Made by a program: the position numbers and the translations under genes. Positions 1-11,400 of a DNA stretch of 64,000 nt are shown here, piece by piece (the stretch's first letter is position 1; each line of letters starts with the position of its first letter). The stretch spans positions 21,074,501 to 21,138,500 of the forward strand of contig OX031059.1 in NCBI GenBank assembly GCA_943736015.1. The letters run 5' to 3'. Under the pieces are notes generated by a model. The model did no database searches, was not told the DNA's origin, and saw nothing but the letters and a program-made list of their open reading frames with translations. The stretch comes from Tridacna crocea. Lineage: Eukaryota; Mollusca; Bivalvia; Cardiida; Cardiidae.

Positions 1-1300
1 TAATAGTCCTATACCAAGATTGTTCTAATTATGCCCATAGGGTCAAAACTGGCCCTGCCTCAGGGGATAACGAGTTTGAGCATAGGAACAAAGAAGGAAA
101 CTTTCAAAATCTTTCCTCTGAAACTTGAAGGCGTAGAGCTTTGATATTTGGTATGTACCACCCCCAGTGGACCTCTACCAAGTGTGCTCAAATTATATCC
201 CTGGGGTCAAAACTGGTCCCACCGCAGGAGTCACAAGTTTGAGCAAAGGAACAAAGAAGGAAAACTTTAAAAATCTTCTCCTCTGAAACTTGCAGGCATA
301 GAGCTTTGATATTTAGTTACATGTGGCATCTCCTGGTGGACCTCTACCAAGTTTGTTCAAATTATGTCCCTGGGGTCAAAACTTACCCCACCCCTGGGGT
401 CACAAATTTGAGCATAGGAACAAAGAAGGAAAACTCTAAAATTCTTTTCCTCCAGACACTATAAAGCGTAGAGCTTTTATATTTGGTCTGTTGCATCACA
501 TAGTGGACCTCTACCAAGTTTATTCAAATGATGTTCCTGGGGTCAAAACTGGCCCCAAGTCGGGGGTTACTAGTTTGAGCATAGGAACAAAGAAGGAAAA
601 CTTAAAATTCTTTGCCTCTGAAACTAGATGGCGTAGAGCTTTGATATTTGGTATGTGGCATCTCCAAGTGGACCTCTACTAAGTTTGTTTAAATCATGCC
701 CATGGAGTCAAAACTGGCCCAGTCCCGGGGGTCACAAGTTCGAACATAGGAACAAAGAAAGAAAATGTTAAAATTCTTCTTCTCTAAAACTAGAAGGCAT
801 AGAGCTATGATATTTGGCATGTAGTAATTCCTAATGGACCTCTACCAAACAAGTTTGTTCATATTTTGCCTTTGGGGTCAAAACTGGCCCTGCCCCGGGG
901 AATCACAGGTTCGAACATAGCAACAAAGGAGGAAAACATTAGAAATCTTCTCTGAAACTTGAAGGTGCAGAGCTTTGATATTTAGTATGCAGAATCTTCT
1001 ATGGACCTCTACCAAGTTTAGTCATATGATGTCCCTGGCATCAAAACTGGCCATGCCCCGGAGGTCACAGGTTCGAACATAGGAACAAAGAAAGAAAATT
1101 TTAAATTTCTTTTTCTCTTAAATGGGAAGTTGCAGAGCTTTGATATTCGGTATGTAGCATCTTTGAGTGGACCTCTACCAAGTTTGTTCCAAGGATGCTG
1201 CTGTGGTTACCACAAGTTTGAAAATAGGACAAAGAAGGAAAATTTAAAATTCTTCTTTGAAATTGGAAGGTGTAGAGCTTTGATATTTGATTGCCCTATG
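1..1300. repeat. Tandem array of ~166 bp units
   Basis: About eight diverged units follow one another. The marker GTAGAGCTTTGATATTT recurs near 132, 299, 467, 631, 799, 966, 1131 and 1268, so the period is 165-168 bp and the last unit is short. Each unit also carries GGACCTCTACCAAGTTTGTT and GGGGTCAAAACTGGCCC. The array continues beyond the left edge. It looks like the core of a tandem-unit element whose hairpin end is at 2164-2184. Confidence 0.85.
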
Positions 1301-1342
1301 TCCGGAATCTGTCGCCCATCAGCAATTTCTTTCAACATCTTC

Positions 1343-2032
1343 CAGGGTTTTCCCTCGGCTTTGAAAATTGGGGGTCATTGTGACCCCCATCCTCATTAGT
1401 TGAGGGTCATTTCATTAATTTTGGGGGTCAAAAATATGGATTTCCTCGTCATCAACTTCAAGCACGATTTAAAATGCATTTTAAACGCCAACTTCAAGAT
1501 TGAAAAGTCGGTCCATCATTTCTGACGGAAAGGCCGATGTCACTTTTTGACAGACCAAACATTTTCGTCTGAATCGCTGCTTCACGTGGCTTGATCGGCA
1601 GTTGTAGGAAGCAGACGATAGAAGAATGCTACAGTTTTCTTCTTCATGACATTATTTTTCCGCTAACAGCACAGACCGGTAATGTGCACATTTATATACC
1701 GGAAGTCGTGTAAAATATGCTATGAAATACAGAGAACCCAACCACGACTTTGACTGGGCCCATATTTGCGACACGTCTCCAATATACATTTCGGCAATAA
1801 TGCGTAAACTAGTCTTATTCTTTAAATAAATTTCCGGAAAAACCACTTTTATCTAAAATAAACCCTGTAGTTAAAATAAAAAAGAACGGTGTTCGTCTGA
1901 CATTGAAGCAAGAACAGACGCTTCATTCAACTTCGTATATTATTTAGATTTTGGAAAGTTGCCTCACCGATGACGCACTGTCATTTATTTTGGGGGTCAT
2001 TTGAATTAAAATTGCGTCAATGGAAAACCCTG
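1343..2032. mobile_element. 690 bp DNA transposon with CAGGG ends
   Basis: Perfect 11 bp inverted ends, CAGGGTTTTCC and GGAAAACCCTG, are flanked by the direct repeat ATCTTC (1337-1342 and 2033-2038). The motif TTTTGGGGGTCATTT recurs near both ends. The ends resemble hAT elements, but a 6 bp duplication is shorter than the usual 8 bp, so the superfamily is uncertain. No transposase is visible, so it is non-autonomous. It lies inside the tandem-unit element that surrounds it. Confidence 0.7.
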
Positions 2033-2038
2033 ATCTTC

Positions 2039-2184
2039 TTTTCCTAACCCACTAGGCCAATCTTGATGAAACTTGGCAGAGATGTTCCTTGGGTTGAAGC
2101 TTTACCAAAGTTGCTCAAAGAATTGAATTTCACTCATAAGCTATAGTCTAAGGTGAGCATTCCAGGGCCAATGGCCCTGTTGTG
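2039..2184. mobile_element. Hairpin end of the tandem-unit element
   Basis: This stretch resumes the element interrupted at 1342 and ends in the hairpin AGGGCCAATGGCCCT (2164-2178) followed by GTTGT. A hairpin just before a short fixed end is typical of Helitron/Helentron-like non-autonomous elements. The end lies only about 42 bp upstream of an SNX30 exon, so the element forms the branch-point region of that intron. Confidence 0.5.
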
Positions 2185-2226
2185 TATCGACTGATATCTT
2201 CTGTTTTCTTTTTTTATTCTTGATAG

Positions 2227-2418
2227 CTTGAAAGCCTGGATCTGGATGCCTCAGGTAAATCAGAACTGAGTGTTTCTCGAAGTTCAAGCCTGATAGCTAA
2301 TCTGAGTGGGTATGATGAAGAAGATATGGAAAATCGGGACTTATTTATAGTTGTGGATGATCCTGAAAAACACAGTGGAACTGTGGATTCTTATGTTACA
2401 TTCCGTATCACAGTGAAG
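2227..2418 (+). CDS. SNX30: SNX30 exon: start of PX domain
   Basis: Sixty-four codons follow the acceptor TTCTTGATAG and end at the donor AAG/GTAATA. A serine-rich, acidic linker leads into [13 protein letters not shown] and VTFRITVK, the first strands of the PX domain. Both borders are phase 0. Confidence 0.92.
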
Positions 2419-5400
2419 GTAATAGTTAGATCATGTTAACTTTTCTATCATTTTCATGAGAATAAACTAAAGTTTATAGACATCTATAGGCAAGACTGCT
2501 GGTCACTCTTTCAGAGATAAAAACCACCATTTAAGCTTTATACAATATATTACCTGTATACAATTTTAATTTAAAAAAGTCTATATTTTTCATTGTATAA
2601 AGAACTTGATATTTGGTCATTGGGCAAGGCACTAAATCAGTTTATCTCGTTACCACTTGACAAAATTTTAAACTGATTCAAATTGAAAGCATTTGCAGAC
2701 AACAAAATAAAGGTGACTGAAAAATTGAAATTTGTTCTGGGAAGGGTAGAAAACACTGTGGGAAAAGGAGAAAATGCTGGTTACCAGCATTTTCTCCTTT
2801 TCCTACAGTGTTTTCAAAAGGCTTCTTTCTCAGGGGCATCAAAAGTACGGATTGTGTGGTAATGGGTTATTTAGACTTGCAATAAAAAGACCACCTTTCC
2901 TACTTGGCTTTGGTGGTCTTTGGAAAGAGGTTTGTCTACAGATGCACTTTTGATTGGCAATCTGAGTATAATGAACAATTATCTGATAACAGACCACCAG
3001 AAGTGAGTACGACAGTAGCGAGTATCAAGTGCGACGGAGATATAATGACTTCCTGTGGTTAAGACAGAGGTTAGAAGTTTCCTACCCAACACATCTAGTG
3101 CCTGTAAGTACATTTGTTGCAATTTAAACCAGCAAAACTTATGTTGGGAGGTATACTGGAGTCTGTGTACATTCGCATAGGTATTTTGTGTTAAAAAACT
3201 CCTCACTTAGTTTTGCTGTCAAAATCTTAGACTTATCTTAATTGAAACATTTTGCAGACACACAATTTACATGGGGCTCAAATGATGTCTTTGATAGGAA
3301 AGACAACATTGTGGGAAAAGAAAAAAAAGCTGGTGACTAGCATTTTGTTGTATTCTTGCAGTATATTCCAAAGCTATCTTCCTCAGTCTTTTTAACCCTT
3401 TTCCACACAATCGTGTTTTTTTAATGACCATGATGAAGAAAGCTTTTGAAAACATTTTGGAAAAAATAGAAGATGCTGGTAACCAACATTTTCTTCTTTT
3501 CCCACTATGTTTTCTTATCTTTCACAGAAAAATCACATTACTTGTGAAACATTTAGTACGTCCTTTGGTAATTCTTCGAATTTGGATCTGTCTAAAATTT
3601 TGTCACGTGGTAAAGAGTTAAAACTCAGAAGTGTGTGGTGATGGGTCAGTTTAGATACAAGTTAGACCTTAACGAAAGGGTAAAACCGTTTTAAAAAAAT
3701 CTTTAGCTAGGAGAGAAGAATGAATCTTGTTGGTAGGACTATCATAGATCCTTGCGAAATGCTCTGTCATGCTGGGACTCGAACTTCCTCAGACTCCTGG
3801 CTTACAGCTGTGAACATTACAGACTGAGGTACTAGTTTCTGGCTTAAAAAGTATGAATGGAATATTGTAGATTTATATTTTGAAAAATGTATTGTTGTCA
3901 CCCTTTTATTTACAGCCATTACCTGAAAAGCACAGTTTGCGGAGGTTGGACAGATTTAGCCCTGAATTTTTGCGAGTAAGACAAGTGGCACTACAGAAGT
4001 TTCTGATGCGTGTTGCTGACCATCCTGTACTCTCATTTGACAAAAACTTCCAAGTATTCCTAACAGCTAAAGCATGGGTAAGGATCTTGTCAAGTTCTTA
4101 TCAGTTATCAGAGTTTAAAATATTTAGAATCAGTCTACCTGTATATTGAAAACTCGCGCTGGCGACCAATAAGATATTGGCCAAAGTATGGGAATTGTCT
4201 TTAACTCATTTCTAAACAACAAATTTCTGGACCAGACCATAAGTCAGAGCATTAGCAGACGACATAATCAGTGTAGCTCAAGTGATGATTTCTGTCTATG
4301 ATAGCATAGAAAAGATTGTGGGAAAAGGAGAACATGTCGGTTACCAACATTTTCTCTTATTCCCTCAAGGTTTTCAAAATTTCTTCTGGAGGTTAAAACC
4401 TGGGATTTTGTGGTAAAGAAGTTAAAAGAGTAGAAATTTGTGGTTAAATAATAGAAGTTTTGACATGTAAGACTGTAATCATCACAATAAGTCTTACAAT
4501 CTTCTGTTGAATATAAACAACATTTTTCTTTTTGTTAACCCTTTACTCCATAGATACTCATTTCGACGCATTGCTTTTAGGAGACTTTGGAAAACATTGT
4601 GACAAAAGGTGAAATTACTCGTGACGAGCAATTTCACCTTTTGTCACAATGTTTTCTATGATATCAAAAGGTGTCATATACACATAAGAAACAGCTTTAT
4701 CCTTGCTGGTTTTTAAGGTTAATTAGAGATACCATAGAAATGCCTTATGGGGTAAAGGGTTAATTTAAAAGCATTTTTGAAGATGATTCATGTGGGTAAA
4801 AGATGGTAGCTATTTTTGAAAGGGTGGAAAACATTGTTGCAAAAGGAGAAAATACTTACACATGTTTTCAAAAGGGTGTGTAAAACTCTGGATGGTGTGG
4901 TAAAGGATTTATAGAGCCTTAAAGAAAACAAGCCAAGTTTAGTACAGGGGCTTGCCTACTATAGGTATATTTACCTCTCTAAGACCTCAGTTTATATTTG
5001 AGAAATCTGGAAGCTTAGTTTGTTATATACAGGCTTATTATTCAGGGGATGCTTATTCTGTTCACAGCAAGGCAATGCAAAGTTTTATTGATAATAATAA
5101 TTGAGATGAGATTTGTGTTTGACTGACACACCCCTCACAACGTACGTCAGTCTGACGTCACAGGTAGTGATATCGGACCCTTGTTATAATGTCAGTATGC
5201 GTGTTTGGTAAGACTGGTTTTTTTTTTTTTTTTTTTTTGTACTTGTTCCTTTAAATGATCTGAAAAAGTCTTTAGACCTCCAAAGCGTACAATGCCTAGG
5301 GACTTTGTTTTTTGTCAAAGCTTGTGTTAACTACTTATAATAATGGAATAGACTTCGACTAACTATTAAAACCCAATCACTTTTTGATATTTGGTCAAAG

Positions 5401-8400
5401 TGTTTGTGCATATAGACATCTGCTTCCTGTCTAAAACATCAGAGTGTTAAATGTATTCATCTAATGTCTTTGATAAATACATGAGAGTCTTTGTAGTCCG
5501 TTTGTATCCACCCAAGCTAGCCTCATTCTATCTTCATATCGTACTTACTTTTCAATATGGCGGACATAAGTTATGAAAATGCTCAGGTCTGATATCACTT
5601 CCTGTGACATAGGTTATTACCCTTGTCAGCTAAATTTTGTTTGCATGAATTTTGTTCGCATAGTATTTGTGTGGGAAATCAGCAAAGTTCTGGCAAAAGA
5701 AAAGCTTGAAGAAGTATGATGGGAACTGCAGTATAACTTTGTAAGAATTCTACACAAGCAACAATGTTTGCTGCATAAAGGTTGTTTGCTAAATAGAGGT
5801 GGCAACTAAATTAGGTTTTTCTGTTTTTAATCAGGAATTCCAATCTCACAAGAAACAATCTACAGGTCTTCTGGGTCGTGTATCTGATTCCATTCAAAAC
5901 CTAGGTACTTCCTACATGATGAAGAATCGAATCCCAGAATTCACCATTATGCATGAGTACATACAGACATTTGGTGAAAAACTTGCAAGTGTAGATAGAA
6001 TAACTCAGAGAGTAACTAAAGAACAAGGAGGTATGTGATTCCTACAATTTTTAGACTTGGTAATTACCAGTTTAACCTTTTATTACTTTGACTCCAACTT
6101 TCTACTACTCTTGAGAAAGAAGCCCTCTGAAAACATGGTCAGTAATGGAGAAACTACTGGTAACTAGCATTATTTCATTTTCCCACAAAAATCTCTACTC
6201 TGTTAAAGACATATAGATTTGACTATTTTAGCCACATTTTATTTGTTATCTGCAAATGGTTTGGTTTTTGACTAGTCTAAAACTTTGTAGTCTGGTAAAA
6301 ATAAGGTAGAGAACAATTTTTAATACATTAAGTATCCTACAAGAGCATATTTTGTTGTCATCGTAGGCTTGTGGAGTTCCTTTCATCTACCCCACTATCT
6401 GTCCATTAGTCTTTTTCTTGTTTATGCAATAAAGTCTTCATTTATGGTTAAATTTCCTTGAAACTAGCACAGTTTCTTTATTTCAACAATAACTTAAATG
6501 GTTTTAATTTTGAAGAAAGGTACAACCATTGATTAGGGGAAATCTAGTATGCTGTCATGGTGGGTTTAAGTCCAATTACATCCCCTTTTTTTGTGCATAC
6601 GAGGCTTTTTTCTGTGTTTCATCACAAATGCATGACATATGCTTGAAAATAAGCATAAACCTTGTGCCACCCATGAAAATATTACTGATGATGTTTCACT
6701 CAGTGTAATAAGTTATATCTTTCACAAAAAAATCTAAATATCCTCTATATAATTGTGATGATAGTGTATATTACTTATTTAGTACCTAGGAACTGCATGA
6801 ACTATATAGAACTTTGAAACTGGCACATGTGTTAACTAACAAATGAAAGTTTATAAGACAGACCCTGTTCCTAAAGGATCCTGTGTTTAACAATCCTGAA
6901 CAGAAAAGCTAGGGAAAACACTGTTTGGATAGATGAGAATGATGGAAACCAGTTCATTGAGTAAGGCTCTCAGTGCTGCAGTTCAATTCTGTTGAGAGTG
7001 GGAAATGCATGTATAAATGAGGTTAACTCTTTACCAGGCACCAGACCTGTATACTTGTCCAGATTGAAACTGTAAATGCACAGTAAATGTGACTGAAATG
7101 ATGGGATCTGTCATTTAACTCTTTACCAGAAGACAAAATTTTAGTCTTGATCAAATTGAAAACATTTTCAGACGAAAATTTTATCCTTTCCCAAAAAAGC
7201 CCTGGTTTTTACGTGTCTGCACTACAAGTCTTTTGAAAACACTGTGGGAAAAGGAGAAATTGCTCATAACAAACTTTCTGCCATTTTCCTCAAATTTAAA
7301 ATTGTTGTCTGCAAACTTTTTCATTTTGGAAGAGTCTGAAATTTGTTGTTTGGGAAAGGGTTAAATGTGACTCAAATAATAGGATTTGATCTTGACAGGG
7401 TTGAAAACATCGTGGGAAAAGGAGAAAATGCCGGTAACCAGCATTTTCTCCTTTTCCTACAATGTTTTCAAAAGCCATCTCTTTCAGGTGTGTTAAAGGT
7501 CATCATTGTGTGGTAAAGGGTTGAAGGGAAGAAAACAATGCTGGAAGAAGAAGAAAATGATGGTTTCTAGCATTTTCTTTCTTTCCAACAATGTGTTCAT
7601 TAGGCCTTTCTGTGGGTTTGTTCAAGTATGGGATTGTTTTATAAGTTTAAATGGGGTTAAAAGCAATGTAAATCATCATTCAGTCATTCGATTAATGTCC
7701 TACTTGATAGAATACATGGCAGACCTGACAGAATGGGGACCAATCTATACACTGTGGGCTAATTCTGAGGACCAGTTGGTGAGCCCACTGCTGTCAATGT
7801 CTAAAGCTGTTGAAACATCCTGCGAGGCTCTCAAAGAACTAGTAAGATTTTTATATAATCAGACATCGGGTTGGTTTTTCAGATAGCTTATAGGCTGTGA
7901 ACTCTTAACCATACAACAAACTTTTGGACTAGTCCAAATTTAAAGTACTTGCACATAACAAAACAAACCTATTTCAAAAACTGAAATTTGTTTTCAGCAG
8001 GGTTGAAAAGATTGTGGAAAAAGGAGAAAATGCTGGTTACCAACATTTTTCCAAACCCTTCTTTCTCGGGGTTGCTAAAAATCGGGAGTTGTGCAGTAAA
8101 GAGTTAACTGTCATTCTTTATCATTAGCGTTCACTGTGTTTCAACTACCCTTAGTTAAAAGGCAGCTGGAAACATTGTGGGAAAAGGAGAAAATACTGGT
8201 AATCAGCATTTACAGCTTATCCCACAATGATTTCTACCCATTTTTATAGAAAAATTTCATTTTGTTTAATAAATGCTAGTGAAATATGTGATGTTAGTGA
8301 AATATGTGAACTTAAGTCAGATTTGAGCGAAATGGGAGACTTAGGGACTTGGGTAAAACTGAGCATAGGGGCAGGAAGAGTGGGGCATTAACCTCAATAC

Positions 8401-11400
8401 AAAGGTTGTTCAATTAACGGCGCAGGTTGGCCTTTGGTCTGTATGTGGTAGGTGAAAATGTATACTGATATCTGTCCTTAGTTATGTGTTGTGCCCATTC
8501 AGAGACAAATCATATCATTTGAACTGCATTTGATTTGTCGTTGGAAAATGCTTTCACTTTATACCAGTCTAAAAGTTTGTTCTTTGAACCAGATTAACCC
8601 TTTTGAGTTAATACATCTTCATTATGCCAAGTAAGTTATCATACAATAATGGCTCCATTACATCCATTTTCTCTAACAATCAACAGAATCTTGAGGTAAA
8701 ATGGTCCTTTGACATGCAGCAAATTTATCAAATTCAAAAAGGTTAAGATGCAGGACAGCCAGCATGGTTTCCCAGGCTGACCTGCACCGAAACTTTTTGT
8801 AGCTGTGTGTAACCACCTTTTGATATAGCATGGCGCATATAACTCTATACCACACAATGACAACTTTTAACGCCACTGAAAGAGAAAGCTTTTAAGAAAC
8901 ATTGTGGGAAAAGGAGAAAATGCTGGTTACCAGCATTTTCTCCTTTTTCCCACAATGTTTTCTACTCTATCAAAGAAAAAGTACTAGTATTTCATATGAG
9001 CCACATTGAAACTGTCATCAGCAAATGCTTTTAATTCGGTCAGGTCTGAAATGTTGTTGAGTGGTGTATTGAAGGTTTAAATAATGAACTAACTTATTAA
9101 CTTAATGAATTAACTTATTATTTATTATAACTAATTTATTTTTCATGGATACAGCTGGACTCGGTGGATGATCATTTTACACAACCCTTGAAAGAATATA
9201 TTTTATATGCAGAATCAATAAAGGTACCTAGATTATGTTTCATTCAATAAGAAAATTTTGGACATAATGTTCAATTTTCATAATACCTAAGTTTACTGAG
9301 AAAACTTCTTTGTTCTGTTGTGAGGCATATTTGGCTAAAGCCAAATGGGTCAAATGACTTCAAAAGGTCCATGATCATATTTAGATAGCAATATGATAAG
9401 AATGGCCGTAGAGTATTTATCTTATGCATTATTGTTTTAAAAACATCAATGAAAGGGAACAATTGTGTTTAACTCTTTACATTACAACAATTTTTTAGAC
9501 TCATGCGAATTGAAAGCATTTGCAGACAACAAAATAAGCGTAACTGAAAAGTTAAATTTTGCTATGGGAAGGGTAGAAAACATTGTGGGAAAAGGAGAGA
9601 ATGCTGGTTACCAGCATTTTCTCCTTTTTCCACAATGCTTTCAAAAGGCTTCTACCACAGGGTCATCAAAAGTCGTCATTGTGTGTCAAAGAGTTAATAT
9701 GTTTTAATGAACCAAATGAAGAGATCCTTTGGAAATTTGTAGGATACCACCTAGATACCACTGTTTTCTCTTTTGACACAGTACTTTTTTCTTCCCTTCG
9801 AGAGGCATGTCCAACAGTATGAGCCACATTGATTTTATTTTCTGCATTTACTGTTGGTTTGAATAAATTGAAAATCTTGTTGTGTGATATAAGAGTTAAA
9901 GGTAGGTATCTAGACTTTTTTACCATAACTTGGACCTCCCGTAGGTTAAATAGAAAAAAAGAACATGGATTGACTTGGTAACTTTTTACCCAGGTTGTAA
10001 ATTCATTTTTTCTGCTAGCAACTAGCACTTAGACTGATGGTACAATAATAAATTTTTTTTTTTTTTAATTGTCATATTCACAAAAATTTCCATACTTTTA
10101 GAATTGTAGAAGTTAACCCATTACCACACAATCCCTACTTTTGACACCCCTGAGAAAAAGCCTTTAGAAAACATTATGGGGAAAAGGAGAAAATGCTGGT
10201 AACCAGCATTTTCTCCTCTTCCCACAATGTGTCTATGCTTCACAAAACAAATTTCAAGTTTTCAGTCACTTTTATTTTGTCGTCTGCAAATGCTTTCGAT
10301 TTAGACAAGCCTAAAATATTGTCATTTGGTAATGAGTTAAATGAATTTTAACACCTGTATTTTTAATGAGCCTTTAAAAGTTATTAATCATTATTAATTC
10401 ATGGAGTGTTTTATTACCTATTATTTCATTTGTAGAGTGTTTTAAGAAGGAGAGATGCTATACAATCACAATATGATGCTACCGTTGAAGAACTGAATAA
10501 AAGAAAAGATGAAAGGGAACAAGTAAGAATATAGATTTAAATAATCCTGAAAACTAAAGAAAATAAGGCTCTTGAAAATATTGAGAGAAATGCAGAAAAT
10601 CCCATTTAACAACATTTTCATAAAACAGCTGTGCATGCACTAGATTTTGATGAAAGTCCTAACAAGAAATGGATTTAGAGCATAAAAGAATTAAAGTATT
10701 AGTTATTTGCAGTAAAAGGTCAAAATTTATGTCGTATAAAAGGCTAAATGAACTACTGAACAGTGGTATAAATTTTTCTAGGAAACAACTTGAGCTGCTG
10801 AAGAACACACATTTCATCATTTTAACCCTTAATAAAAAACCCTATGAGTTTAAACTATCCTGAGAGGGAAGACTTTTCAGAGCATTGTGGGTAAAGGAGA
10901 AACAGCAATTTTACTTTGTGTCCCACAATGTTTTCTATCCAATCAAAGACAAATCAGATCATTTGAACCGCACCAAATTTGCAAATACTTTAACCCTTTA
11001 CCAAACAATTCCTAGTTTTTATGACCCTGAGATGGAAGCCTTTTGAAAACATTGTAGGAAAAGGAGAAAATGCTGGTAACCAGCATTTTCTCCTTTGCCC
11101 ACAATGTTTTCTATCTTGTTGGAAACAAATTTCAATTTTTGTGTTATGCTTATTTTGTCATGTGCAAGTGCTTTCAATTTGGACCAATCTAAAATTATGC
11201 TGTTTGGGAAAGGGTTAACCATGGATGAGTCCAAAAATTTACAGTTTTGTAAATGGTTAAATCTGTGATAAGCAATTTAAGGTGAAAACAAACATTAGGA
11301 GGGTGGTTTCCCAAAATATGTAAAAATGAGAAATACTGATTTTCATTTTATATCATTTTACAGTGATCAATCTGACATGTAAAATAAGGATGAAATCTGT

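Noticed and set aside
2979-3206. 75-codon frame on the - strand
   Set aside because: It is antisense to the SNX30 PX exon at 2993-3103, which has splice sites and homology.
5154-5161. TGACGTCA as a CRE enhancer
   Set aside because: A single 8 bp match deep in an intron is not evidence of function.
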